The notes below the pieces were generated by a model, which was not told the DNA's origin, made no database searches, and saw nothing but the letters and a program-made list of their open reading frames with translations. Positions 32,445 to 44,110 of a DNA stretch of 64,000 nt are shown here, in pieces; the stretch's first letter is position 1, and each line of letters begins with the position of its first letter. This DNA comes from Gambelia wislizenii. Taxonomy: Eukaryota; Chordata; Lepidosauria; Squamata; Crotaphytidae. The translations under genes were made by a program, and so were the position numbers. The stretch lies in contig JAUMIR010000004.1 in the NCBI GenBank assembly GCA_030847615.1, positions 274,869,501 to 274,933,500 on the forward strand. The letters run 5' to 3'.

Positions 32445-33119
32445 CAGGTTGAGTATTCCTACCCAAAATGCTTGGAACCAGAAGTGTTGCGTATTTCAGA
32501 ATTTTTTTTCAGATTTGGGAATACCCGTATTTGCATATATATAATGAGATACATTACACAACACAAATAGAGAACACATGAGATGCAGCTGGTGATGGTG
32601 GGGATGAAGAGGAGGAGGAAGAAGAAGCCAGGAGGACAAGGAAGAAGAGTCTCTGATACACACTCTGCAGCCCAAATACAGAATAGGAGCAGCACCCCAT
32701 CCCTAGCAGGAGCAACAACATCCACAGTGCACAGGGAGGAGGGGGTGCTGCCTCTCTTGGCAACACCCCCTCCTTCCTACTTGCAGGAAAACTGGGCAGA
32801 AGCATTGATTTCAAGCTTCTTTTGCTGCTAACTCTAGGAGGTAAGAGATGGAAAGGAAGGGGAAGACCGGTCACAAATAAGCCATTCAGGGAGCGAAGTC
32901 TTGAGTCTCAACGACCTGGACAAAACATACTGAGAACTTTCCTGTGGAAATGGGGGCAGAGGGGTTGGGGAGCCACAAATGGCACCTGTGCCTGAGCCTA
33001 TTCTGCTTCATGAAAAGTGCCTCAGCTCAGAGGAACACAGCTGTTGAGCAAGGTGCCTGGATGAGTTCCTGTTTTTTGTTAAGGCAGGAACCAGCCAGGC
33101 AGCATCCTTCAGGCACAAC

Positions 33120-33121
<2 letters not shown>

Positions 33122-33157
<36 letters not shown>
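33122..33157. repeat. CT microsatellite
   Basis: A pure ctctct run of about 36 bases lies inside the Tigger-type element. Confidence 0.98.
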
Positions 33158-33161
<4 letters not shown>

Positions 33162-33400
33162 ACAAAGGGTTGCTGGAGAGTTTCTTCTTTGGTTTATGGT
33201 TATCGCTTCACACACCACATGCACACACACACAACAATTAAAAAAAATCTCAGGAATCTACTTGGTTGCTCACAATAATGCAACTTTTGTGCAGAGAAAA
33301 AAACACAGACCCCTTCTCTGTTCACCTACCAGCCTTCTCCTCTGACCCCCTCCTCTCACCCTGTTGCTCTCCTGCGTGACGGACTCAGTGCTGTGGCCAC

Positions 33401-33627
33401 CAGGGCCAGTTTAAGGCACCAACGGTGTCAGCATCCGCAGGGGGCCCCATCATGGTGGGGGACCCTGTAGTAACCCTCTTCCTACAAAAACATTATTAGT
33501 AATAATCTGAATATCCTATACTGTGAATAGCTTAGGTTGAGTTAGGTTACATTGACCTGAGATAAACATATGGGGGCCCCAAAATAAAGCATTGCAGGAG
33601 GCCCCAAAATTCCTTAAACCGGCCCTG
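33401..33627. mobile_element. Short hAT element, 8-bp target duplication
   Basis: Terminal repeats cagggccagtttaagg and, in reverse, cagggccggtttaagg lie between identical gtggccac copies at 33393-33400 and 33628-33635. It is 227 bp with no coding capacity. The ends are within one base of a perfect inverted repeat. Confidence 0.92.
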
Positions 33628-33875
33628 GTGGCCACCCACGATAATCAGCTGATTACCTTCCAGCTGAACAGCTAAGAGACAATTTTGGAGTAAACGTGAG
33701 AAAGCCTTCAATTCATAAACAAAATACTTTTCCTTTTAACAAGAGACTGACATGACAGATGAATGAGCAGGAGCACTCTAGCCACCACCTTCAAGGCAGA
33801 AGTGGCTGGCTGGCAGCAAAACGTTGCGGTTTTTGGAGGCTTCCGGATTTACGGATTAGGGATATTCAACCTGTA

Positions 33876-35593
33876 TTCTATTTTTAGCAAGAAGAGTTAT
33901 CTTGAAATCATACCTATAATGTACCTTCTAGGGAAAGTCTATAGAAATACAAACACGTCTGAACACACAGTTTAGTGCCTAAAAACATATTTCCAGTTAT
34001 GGGGTTTAAACTTGAAAAACATATTTCCAGTTATGGGGTTTATTATTGATATTACTGTATTAATGAGAGATTAAAGTGACAAAAACATTCTCTAGAAGTG
34101 ATGCTTTAAGATGTGAAACCATACATGTTTCTAGCAGGCAAATAAACATGGGCAAATAACAACTGGTAGCAGTGATTGGAGTGGATCGTATCCACTGTAA
34201 TCAATAGCAGTTGATAGCACTAATCATTTGATATTTTCCCTAATTTTGTACCTAGAATTTTTTAGTGATTTAATTTACTTGAAATTTCTCTCCATTCATC
34301 TAAAGGATATGTAAAGAAGTATTAACAGTTGGTTATAAAACTAGTAATATAGATGGATAATTAACCAAATTTGGTTACTGAAATGAGCACTGAATTTATG
34401 GTGAAAGTACACAAATATTTTTTCATATAAATTTAACTTGCATCAAGATTCTTCTTAGGTTAAATATTTTCCCACTTTATCTTGTTTTTAAAATTCTTTA
34501 AAATATTGTTACACTGGGTGCATTCATAGAAAACAGTAAGCCAGGGATGTGGAAACCCTGGCTTGTTATGTATAGGCAGAAACATGCTACTCCTGTGTTC
34601 ATCACGAGCAGCCAAGCAAGTCACAGAGCTTGTTCCACCATTGGCTTATTATGTCACTTGTTGGCATATAATTATTTTTTCTCCTCTGTTTTGTTCTCTC
34701 TTACCAAACCAGAGAAAGAATCTAGGGTTTGTTTTTGACTTCTTAGGTTTTTGCAAGGGAACAAAGAGAAGAAAAGTTGTTCACAGCTAGATGATAGAAT
34801 AAATGATCTGTAGAACAAATCTCAGCTGTTTGAATAGTTGCCATTAGTGCAGCATGTGCCCTCTTGCCTCTTGTTCCTGATAAGCAATATTTTCCAGAGT
34901 CCCTCTTGTCATGTTGTGTGAATGTCCATATTGTCAAATATAATTTTGAAAAATTACCATGCAGCTTTTAATACGTTTCTAAATGGACATTTGTCTAGAT
35001 ATGACATGTATCTTATAATATGTTTTTGAATAGATATTTTTCTGTATTGTGAGTCAATGACATTACTTCTGTCACTGAGCTTATTTTATATCCGTATCTT
35101 AAACTACTATTTCCTTTCATCTACCTCCTTTTGAGTTTAGGCCTGTAATGGAACCCATTATGGGTAAAAGGTCCATGACTCAGTCACTGGGTTTCTCAAA
35201 TTTGTGGCTTTTTTAATTGCTGCCATTAAAGCTTTATTAGTTTGTCATAAAACAAGTAATGATGTAAAATTAATTCATGTTAGCATATTTCAGCTTTGCT
35301 TTTGTTATATATTAGGTTTCTGTGCTTATGTTTTCTGGAAATTGGTGTCTTCAGCTTAATATAAAATCAGTTTAAATTTAGCAAAACCTTATAGTGAAAT
35401 AATTTCTATTAATTTAGATTTTCATTCTGTACCTTATAATTGATGGAAGGTAGAAGTACTGTTTTAACCAATGTACTTGACTACAGAATGAAATAATTTT
35501 CTGTGTATTTCAGGTATGACCATGTTCATATAACCGCCACAGATTTTTTTAAAGTATCCAGAACCAACACAGCTTATTTCTCTTTTTCTAATA
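33876..35593. other. No recognisable feature
   Basis: AT-rich sequence. A short local direct repeat (aaaacatatttccagttatggggttta at about 33982 and 34016, 34 bases apart) is the only structure noticed. No gene is supported. Confidence 0.5.
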
Positions 35594-35819
35594 CAGTTGT
35601 CCCTTAACATTCGCTGGGGTTTGGTTCCAAGACCCCCTGTGAATACCCAACTCTGTGAATACTCAAGTCCCATTATATGCAATGGCATAGCAAAATGGTG
35701 TCCCTTATATAAGATGGCAAAATCAAGGTTTGCTTTTTGGATTATTATTTAAGAATATTTTCAAGCCGTGAATACTTAAATCTGTGAATGCCAAATCCAT
35801 GAATGTGGAGGGACAACTG
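35594..35819. mobile_element. Tigger-like MITE
   Basis: The ends cagttgtcccttaacattcg and, in reverse, cagttgtccctccacattca are flanked by TA duplications at 35592-35593 and 35820-35821. The interior has the caaggtttgctttttggat theme shared in part with 48538-48766. It is 226 bp with no coding capacity. Confidence 0.9.
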
Positions 35820-36098
35820 TACTTAATTGAAATTATCAGTTGCATAGCAAAAATGGACATTGCAAGTATAGCTAGAAGGGAGTTTTATAACGAATGGTAG
35901 TGAGGAAATTGAGCAACACAGTGAAGGTTGAATTTTTCTTCTCCCTCCAGTACACTGCAGCTTCACATTAATTAATCATATTCAAGTGAACAAACAAGGT
36001 AAAGTATCTGTGGAACAGTCATGGAATTGAGAGCATCTAAACAACTGCCTTTCACATATTCTGTGCATTCTAATTGTATAAGGAGGAACCTTCTAGAC

Positions 36099-36334
36099 CA
36101 GTGGTTCTCAACCTGTGGGTCCCCAGATGTTGTTGGTCTACAGTTTCCAAGAGCCCTCTGAGGTCTCACCTTGACATCCAGGTGGTCCTCCCAGTCATTA
36201 GTGAGGCTGTGAGTTCAATCCTACAGCCTCACTAATGACTGGGAGGACTACCTGGCTGTCAAGGTGAGACCTCAGAGGGCTCCTGGGAACTGTAGACCAA
36301 CAACATCTGGGGACCCACAGGTTGAGAACCACTG
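36099..36334. mobile_element. hAT foldback MITE, near-perfect palindrome
   Basis: Arms 36099-36210 and 36223-36334 (112 bases each) are reverse complements with only a few mismatches around a 12-base loop (gagttcaatcct). Identical 8-bp target copies ttctagac flank it at 36091-36098 and 36335-36342. The ends cagtggttctcaacctgtgg are of the Charlie-like hAT type. Confidence 0.95.
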
Positions 36335-36342
36335 TTCTAGAC

Positions 36343-37661
36343 AGAAGTTGCTATGCTACCTGATTGTATTTGTCATCTGTTACATTTGGAAACACTACTA
36401 TGGGTTGCTTGTATTTAATTGAATGCTGGTTTTGTTTTTTGGTGTTGACCCTCATATTTATTGAAGGGATAGCCTCTGTTTTCAGGAATATAAGATACCT
36501 TGCAGTCTTGGCTTATGCTTTACCTTTCTGGTGTGAGCAGCTTCAGGCCAATGCAGACAAAACATTATAATAGGGCTGTAGGGATCCTGTCTGAATGCTT
36601 GCTATATTTATCAGTTCTGAAATCTAGAAGAGCTTAGAACTAAATCCAATTGCTAATGCCAGCCCATTGAATCCATTTTTGAATGGTAAGTCAACACTTA
36701 TATAAATCCCATTGATTCAGTGGCCCTATGCTTGTTGGCACTAGCAAATGGATTTAGGCCTTAGATTTTAAAATCTACCCCCTGCCCCCAATGGTCTGAA
36801 ATCAGATGGCTATGGATACTGGGGAAAGTACAGCAATGAACTCACCTCTAAGATGAGAGGATGCTATTCAGGAATACATGAGGTGGAAGTTGCAAGAAGC
36901 CAGAGAGATGTAGGTAGTACCACGGAAGTTGGTCTTTATTGTAGAGCAGTGTGTAGGACTTCACATAGGGGCCAAACCACAGTCACAGAATGTCCCTATG
37001 TGATCTGTGGCATATACATCTGCCCATCTCGCTTTCTCATATGCATCTTTCCCTTCCCTCCTGGGTTACTTAAGAGATGATAGGTATTTGGATATTTGTC
37101 CCCCCCACACACACTTTTTAAAAGTCTTATGTGACAGCTCATAGGAACAGGTGGCACTTCCAGTTTAACTTTATAGCTGGTCCTGCATCTTGTGTTACAA
37201 GAAGTGTAGTTGGGTTGGGAGGCAGCACTAGTGAGCCTTTGCACTCATGGGTTTTTCCTACCCACTGATTTAGCTGAGCAGTCTTCACATAGGACTTTTC
37301 CCACTTTTCATCCACAAACACACTGATCTTGTCCATCCTTTATCCCAGTTTGGGCTGCTTTCCTGTGATTCCCCAAGGTGGAGGAAAAGAAAACAGTATT
37401 TTCTTAAAAGGGAAACATTTCTTAACACTCATGAACACTCATTTGAAAGATAACACTAGTCACTAAAGTGTTTGTGATTTGTGGACAGAGAAAAATGATT
37501 TTAGGGTGATTTCTGGATAGGTTGTCAATTTTGGAGGAAATTAAGTAAAGGTCATGGTTAATGATTTGGAAGAGTCCTAGAGAGAAGCAAAGAGTGCATG
37601 TGTGTGTGGTAGATTTGGCCTGCACTCTTTTAGAATAAGCTGTGGTTCCCAGTAGATTCCC
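36343..37661. other. No recognisable feature
   Basis: Chance short frames only. No repeat family or gene is supported. Confidence 0.5.
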
Positions 37662-38286
37662 TGGCTTTTTTTCGCAAATGAAGATTCAGGAAGGACTCAT
37701 CCCGTGCTTTCTGCAAGCGCGCTGATGACTAAAAAGGCCAGTCCGAGATAAACAATCTGATTGGAGAAAGCACAGCAGAAGGTCTCCTTGGGTGATGTTT
37801 CCGGGTTGTGATTCTTTCTGCGTTGTCGTTTCTCTTCAAGACTTGTTCGGCGTGAGCTCTCAAATAAGGCTGCAGCATTGTGGATAGTGCGTCTCCATGC
37901 CTCCCGATGTGAGGCCAGGGCGGACCACTGTTGGTGATCAATTTGGCTGAGCCTGAGATGTTGTTTCAGGGAGTCTTTGTATCGCTTTTTTGGAGCGCTC
38001 CTCTTATGCTGACCCGTGGCGAGTTCACCGTAGAGTACTATTTTTGGGAGGCGATGGTCCTCCATCCTAGAAACGTGCCCTGCCCAGCACAGCTGTGTTC
38101 TCAATATCATGGCCTCAATGCTGGTGATCCCTGCTTGCTCAAGGACAGCAACATTTGTCACATAGTGAGTCCAGTGCATATTTAGGATTGTGTGTATGCA
38201 GCGCTGATGAAAGCGTTCGAGGAGTCGTAAGTGGTGGTGATAGGTGACCCATGTTTCAGACCCATAAAGCAGAATAGACAGTACAA
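37662..38286 (-). mobile_element. 5'-truncated LINE fragment, first copy
   Basis: This is the same family as 60946-62093, same strand and very similar by eye. The reading 38179-37697 gives VAVLEQAGITSIEAMILRTQ, HVSRMEDHRLPKIVLYGELA and SHREAWRRTIHNAAALFES, the C-terminal part of a LINE reverse transcriptase protein. The break at about 38286 is a 5' truncation. Clade assignment (RTE-like or another) is left open. Confidence 0.85.
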
Positions 38287-38289
38287 TTT

Positions 38290-40425
38290 ATACCTGAGAG
38301 AATATGGCTGGAGAGATTCCCCACCTGGCATAGAGGAAAGGTGTTGAACAGTAAAGTGCAGGAAAAATTGGGAGCAGGATTGAGCTGTCTAAAGTACTGC
38401 TACTTAGCCACTGCTTGCTATCATTTGTCCAAGATAAAGGTACAAAGATGATATCATTTTTATAGCATCATGACTGGTGAAGAGTTCTGGGAGAATGTGA
38501 ACATTTACCACATTTGTGACATTTTAGTGATCCAACAGAGATATACTCATACCTGAATTTTGCTTTTAGTCATAGATCATACAGCCACATTTTGGTTTAT
38601 AATGCATTTATCAGACAGGAGTGTTTTGTGGTGCAGGTATGTGTCCCAGGTCCATGTGTAGAACACTATACTCCTTTTTCTCTTATTAAACTTGAGTTAA
38701 ATTCTGCAGATGCTTAAACTTTTATCCTTCTCTTAAGATACAGGTTAAAAAGCTGACATTCAGGTGTCAAACAGTGAGTTCCACTGTATCCTTCCAATCT
38801 ACTTAATAATACTCATGGCCAGTTGCTCAGTCTTCTTTCTTTTGATTTGTATCACAAACCTTATATCAGCCTTGTTACTGCTTAATCAACAGCCATTATC
38901 AGAATTCTTGCTAGGCCAGCAGTGTTGCATAATCGGGATGTAGAGATACCCTGGAAGGTAAAAATTGACAGAATTCCATTGACTGAAAAGTAAAAATTGT
39001 ACTAGGTGAACGGAAGGCCTAATTGTAGCCTTCGGACAAGTGAATTTAACCCTTAGGAATGTTGCATATTCAACTGAACAGAGATAGGCAAGACAACTTG
39101 TACAAATATTTTTGGAGCCCAGACTATATTTTTCCCACATAAGATCTTGCTTGAATTTTTCCTAGTGTGTAAGGAAAATATTTTAATGAACAAGTTCAAA
39201 AATGTTTAACTTGTAATTCCTAAGCTTCATTTTCATGGGCCCACTATTTCAAACCAGGGCTACACAAGTAATATCATATGGCATTTTTACTAACTCAGGT
39301 GGACCACATGATGATTATATATGAGAAGCAAAGGGTACCTGTGTTGCTCTTTTAAGTGGTTTTAACCTTATTTGCTTAACCCACCCATCCTTTTCCAGCA
39401 ATCCATAGTTACATATTCTCTTGTTTTGTGCTGTAATGAATTCGTACATTAAGGCAAGTCCGCCCTCTCTTTCCCCCCTTTTACCTTAGCTCTCCTCTTC
39501 GGCTTCATAGCAAAGTCTTCCTTTTGTCACAACAAGGCTTCTTACGGATAGCCCATTTTGTTTTGCTTCTTACAGATCTCTACATCCTCATTTCTGCTTC
39601 TTTAGACTCTGGCTTTGTCTTCATGCCTGTTCCCCATAATGCTTCTACTTTTTGCTTAGTTTGATAGCAAAAGCACACAGAGTTGTCATTCTCCACACAA
39701 CTGTGTCTTGCGCTCAAGCAAGCTGTGTAACAGAATTGGCCAGCTGCAAGAACTGGGACCTTTGAATCCAAGAAAATATTTTTAGTTGATACAGGCATTT
39801 CCCCACTCTGGTACCTTGGCCTTGCAATTGTCAAACAGTCCTATCCTTCATTCCTTGCTTCAATCTAGGATGGGTTTCTCTGCACAACAGCCAGAATGGT
39901 CCCTGCCCACCTCACACAATAGATTGAAAGAAAGGCTGGTTGCTCATCACACTTGGTAGAGGACAGCAACACACTTTCAGTGGCAACAGTGGCAAGTGGA
40001 AATGTGAAACCTTGTTCCCCACATAATTTTGCTATATTTTTGTTTTTGTTAAAGATGTGCTTTATAGTGTCTGCTATTCAGTAATAAGCAAATTAATATG
40101 TTACCCTATCACAATATTCTCACTGTATCTCACAACAAAAATTCAGTAACCAAAACAGTAACACAGCATTGAAATAGTCACAGAGTAGAAACATTGTAAA
40201 ATGTAGATGTAGATTAAAAGGCTTGAGAAAATGAAAAAAGATCTTTGCCTGGTGCAAAAATGGTAAAAAGTCAGATATCAGTGGATTCTCGGGTAAGGGC
40301 ATTTCAGCATAGGCATACCACTATTTAATAGGCACTCTTTTCCACAGCTATCTACCATGCCATGTTTAGACAGGGCACCAAGGGGCTCAGAATTTTGGTT
40401 TATACATATGTGTGTGCACATCTTA
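38290..40425. other. No recognisable feature
   Basis: No gene, RNA or repeat family could be assigned. Confidence 0.45.
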
Positions 40426-41619
40426 CAGTCTTGTGAAAAGGAAAGTACACCCTATTTGAATTCTATGGTTTTACATATCACAACATAATAACAATAATCT
40501 ATTCCTTAGCAGGTCTTAAAATTAGGTAAATACAACGTCAGATGAACAACAACACATGACATATTATACCGTGTCATGATTTATTCAACAAAAATAAAGC
40601 CAAAATAGAGAAGCCGTGTGTGAAAAACTAAGTACACCTTATGATTCAATAGCTTATTAACCACCATTAGCAGTAATAACTTGAAGTAATCATTTTCTGT
40701 ATGACTTTATCATTCTCTCACATCGTCGTGGAGGAATTTTGACCCACTCCTCTTTATACTGTTGCTTCAATTCATTGAGGTTTGTAGACATTTGTTTATG
40801 CACAGCTTTCTTAAGATCTTGCCACAGCATTTCAATCGGGTTGAGGTGGTTTGTTCAGATGCAACTTTGCAAACCTAAGCCGTGCTACCATGTTCTTTTT
40901 AGAGAGAAGAGGCTTTCTCCTAGCAACCCTTCCAACCAAACCATACTTGTTCAGTCTTTTTCTAATTGTACTGTCATGAAGTTTTAACATTTAACATGCT
41001 AACTTAGGCCTGTAGAGTCTGAGATGTACCGCTTTGTTTTTTTTGCAATTTCTATGAGCATTGCACAGTCTGAGCTTGGGGTGAATTTGCTGGGACATCC
41101 ACTCCTGGGAAGATTTGCAACTGTCTTGAATGTTTTGAATAATCTTTCTCACTGAAGAATGATGGATTGTAAATAGTTTGGAAATGGCCATATAGCCCTT
41201 CCCAGATTGATGGGCAGCATCTTAGCTTCTCTAAGATCATTGCTGATTTTTCTCCTTTGCATTGTGTTAACACACACCTGAATACTCCAGACCAGCAAAC
41301 TGCTAAAACTTTGGCTTTTATAGATGTGGTCACACTTGCTGATGATCAATTAATCAAGGGCATTTGATTAGCAGCACCTATCTGCTACTTAGCATCTTAA
41401 TTTCTGTGGAAACAATAATAGTTTTTCACATATGGCTTCTCCATTTTGGCTTTATTTTTGTTCACTAAATAATGACACAGTGCAATATGCCATGTGTTGT
41501 TCATCTGAGGTTTATTTACCTAATTTTTAAGGCCTGCAAGGAACAATGATTGTTATTATGTCCTGATATGTAAAACCATACAATTCAAAGAAGGTGTACT
41601 TTTTTTTTTCACAGAACAG
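40426..41619 (-). mobile_element. Tc1-type DNA transposon, dead copy
   Basis: Long inverted repeats of about 200 bases lie between TA dinucleotides. Left: cagtcttgtgaaaaggaaag, then tacaccctatttgaattcta. Right in reverse: ctgttctgtg, an A run, then gtacaccttctttgaattg. Within the left repeat a second copy of the gtgaaaa-taagtacacct motif occurs at about 40620-40640, giving the IR/DR layout typical of many Tc1 elements. The transposase on the - strand is decayed. Confidence 0.9.
40680..41333 (-). pseudogene. Tc1 transposase, catalytic centre deleted
   Basis: Transposase pieces can be read on the - strand. The N-terminal part, in several frames, gives SVRKIIQNIQDSCKSSQE and STIRKRLNKYGLVGRVARR, which are helix-turn-helix DNA-binding sequences. 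A jump near 40855 leads directly to NPIEMLWQDLKKAVHKQ, the C-terminal part with the last glutamate of the DDE triad. The segment carrying the two catalytic aspartates is missing. The protein would cut and paste the element but is inactive here. Confidence 0.88.
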
Positions 41620-42053
41620 TACATCATTCCATGTAATGCCACATAAAAAGTATTGTTAATATTGGTACAGCAACCTTTTCTAATTTTATCATGGTGTCCT
41701 TATTTTAACCTTACCTTTACAATGACCCAGTTTCTGTGGGTACAAATGCTTTTAAAAACAAGTTTGGCATTGTGTTTCAAAATATCCATCCTTTACTACA
41801 CTCCCCCACTGATGTTAGTCACCATGATCCTTGCCACTTTCTTTTCTTGAACTTTGATCTGCTGTAAATTTTGAAAGTAAAATAAGGAGCACCTATTTTT
41901 TTATATTTTTGTCCTAGGGTATTTCATGCTGTAAGTGGAGTTGATGATGTCATCATGTGAACAGGGTCTGTTTATCTGGTAGATTTTGTCCTTTCTCCCC
42001 TTGGAAAATGTACTTCCTTGCATCTGAACAATAAATTCTTTGTCTATTCAAGA
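41620..42053. other. No recognisable feature
   Basis: AT-rich DNA with no supported feature. Confidence 0.5.
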
Positions 42054-42170
42054 GGTAAAAGTCCAGAGAAAAATGAGCAATCTCTTGCAAAAATTCCATT
42101 TGTTTATGGTGATATTTCTCCTTTGCGAACGAAAAGGAATGGAAGCCTCTCTAGGAAGAAGTGGAGTTAA
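42054..42170 (+). other. Weak candidate exon or terminal coding piece
   Basis: After attctttgtctattcaag (possible acceptor, ending 42052) a 38-codon frame reads GKSPEKNEQSLAKIPFVYGD and on to SLSRKKWS before TAA at 42168-42170. An aataaa lies about 220 bases downstream. The composition is protein-like but the piece is short, there is no clear donor, and no family is recognised. It may be chance. Confidence 0.2.
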
Positions 42171-42499
42171 ATTAAGTAAACATTATAGTATATTTAATAT
42201 CCCGTTGCATTTGCCATACTTTCAGAGATTTTCCAGAGAAATGTAATATCATTTGTACTTCACTTCAATGGGAAACAGTAATTGTTATCTCTGATGTATA
42301 CATATATAATAGAAAACTCTGGCAATATAGGTGGGCTGTCTATGGCTTGCTCATAACATTCCTGTAACTACCTTTGATTTGGAAATAAAATTGGTCTGAA
42401 GACTAACTCATGAGCAGAGAAGGCTCTTGACATGTTCTTGTGAATATTCATCTAATAGACATGGCTTCCTCTCAAAGGAGACAGAAAGACAGTTTCCTC

Positions 42500-42730
42500 T
42501 TGTAGTGTGCTTCCAAGTTGCTTCCAAATTATGGTGACCTTAGCATGAACCTATCAAGGGGGTTTTCTTGGCAAGATTTGTTCAGAGGGGTTTGTCCTTC
42601 CCTTCCTCTGAGGTTGAGAGGGTTTGACTTGCTCAAGGTCATCCAGTGGGTTTCCATGGCTGAGCAGGAATTTGAATTGTGGTCTCCAGAATTGTAGCTC
42701 ACACAGAAACCACTGCACCATGCTGGCTCT
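42500..42730 (-). mobile_element. tRNA-derived CORE-type SINE
   Basis: On the - strand it starts agccagcatggtgcagtgg (A box region) and passes a degenerate B box. It then contains the CORE-like words tgaccttgagcaagtc and ends near ggaagcaacttggaagcac. All four copies in this window (also 46643, 59850 and 60621) are on the - strand. The name of the family is not certain. Confidence 0.85.
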
Positions 42731-42789
42731 CCTGCAGGGTAGTAATAAACTAGTGCTGCTACAAAGTCATCTGGTATAATAAACAAAAC

Positions 42790-43262
42790 ATGGCAGACAT
42801 GCGGCAGCTAAAAAGGCCAATGCGATTTTGGGCTGCATCAATAGAAGTATAAGTGTCTAGATCAAGGTAAGTCATAGTGCTACTCTATAATGCCTTGGTC
42901 AGGCCTCACCTAGAATACTGTGTCCAGTTCTGGGCACCACAATTCAAAAAAGATATTGACAAATTGGAGCATGTCCAGAGGAGGGCAACTAAAAAGGTGA
43001 AAGGTCTGGAAGCCATGCCTTATGAGGAACGACTTAGGGAGCTGGGTATGTTTAGCCTGGAAAAAAGACGGTTAAGGGGTGATATGATAGCCCTGTTTAA
43101 GTATTTGAAGGGGTGTCACATTGAGGATGGAGCAAGCTTGTTTTCTGCTGCTCCAGAGACTAGAACATGGAACAATGGATGCAAGCTCCAGGAACAGAGA
43201 TTCCACCTCAACATTAGGAGGAACTTTCTGACAGTAAGAGCTGTTCGGCAGTGGAACACACT
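42790..43262 (+). mobile_element. CR1 LINE 3' fragment, + strand
   Basis: The reading 42877-43262 gives [40 protein letters not shown] and [12 protein letters not shown], the CR1 ORF2 C-terminus, as at 22736-22286. It ends abruptly at acacactccctc, where a GC-rich segment begins. Confidence 0.92.
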
Positions 43263-43683
43263 CCCTCACCCTCCCCAAGCGACCCCCGAGGCCTCCGGAG
43301 GCCTCGCGGTCACTTTTCCCGGCCGCCCCCTGCCCTCCCCAAGTTACCCCGACGCCTCCGGAGGCCTCGCCGTCGCTTTTCCCGGCCGCCCCCCGCCCTC
43401 CCGAAGCGACCCCGAGGCCTCTGGAGGCCCCGTTGTCGCTTCCCTCGCCACTTTCCCTGGACTCCCCTCGCCTTCCCGGCCCTCCCCACCCCCTCCTCAG
43501 GCCTTCATGGGGCCTCTGGAGCGCCTCTGGGGGCCCCGTGAAGGCCTTCCCAGCCCCCCCGGGCTTTCATGGGGCCTCTGGAGGCCCCGTGTTGCGGTTT
43601 TGGTGGGCCCCAGGGGGGCCCTCCCAAAACCACGAATAATCAAAACCGCGAATGTCAAGTTCGCGAAAGTGGAGGGACAACTT
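43263..43683. mobile_element. Tigger-like element with GC-rich tandem interior, left end lost
   Basis: The right end reads cgcgaaagtggagggacaac followed by tta, the Tigger-like terminal repeat. Just inside is acgaataatcaaaaccgcg. Most of the rest consists of about 60-base GC-rich units (gaggcctccggaggcctcgc, itself a palindrome, then cttttcccggccgcccc) repeated at least three times. No matching left terminus is present at the CR1 border. Confidence 0.65.
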
Positions 43684-44110
43684 ATACTCTTATTGATGCA
43701 GCCTAGAATCGCATTGGCTTTTTAAGCTGCTGCATCACACTGCTAACTCATGTTCAGCTTGTGGTCCACGAAGACTCCTTGATCGCTTTCCCATGTACTG
43801 CCATCAAGCCAGGTGTCACCCATCCTATATCTGTGCTTTTCATTTTTACTGCCCAAGTGTAGTATCCTACATTTCTCTCTGTTGAAGTTCATTTTGTAAG
43901 TTTTGACCCAGCTTTCTAATCTGTTAAGGTAATTTTGAATTCTGATCCTGTCCTCTGGGATATTAGCTACCCCTCCTAACTTGGTGTCATCTGCAAACTT
44001 GATAAGGATGACCTCTATTCCATCATCCAAATAATTCATAAAGATGTTTAATAGCACTGGGCCCAGGACAGAACCCTATGGCACCTTGCTAGTCACTTCT
44101 CTCCAGGATG
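43684..44110 (-). mobile_element. CR1 LINE fragment, - strand
   Basis: The reading 44057-43743 gives LLNIFMNYLDDGIEVILIKF and FADDTKLGGVANIPEDRI, the RT catalytic region, then YRMGDTWLDGSTWESDQGV. It ends at gctgcatcaataagagta against the Tigger-like end. It faces the + strand fragment at 42790-43262. Confidence 0.92.

Larger units (their letters stand above)
32445..33873. mobile_element. Tigger-type DNA transposon derivative with TA target duplication
   Basis: The ends caggttgagtattcctaccc and, in reverse, caggttgaatatccctaatc form the terminal inverted repeat. Both are bounded by TA (32443-32444 and 33874-33875). The adjoining words ccaaaatgcttggaaccaga and gtatttcagaatttt are those of MER8-like Tigger relatives in amniotes. 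No transposase frame remains. A hAT element (33401-33627) is nested inside, as is a CT microsatellite. Confidence 0.75.

Noticed and set aside
43251..43725. Proline-rich frames in the GC-rich part of the Tigger-like element.
   Set aside because: The same explanation as for 51679-53604; the frame joins CR1 coding sequence only by chance.
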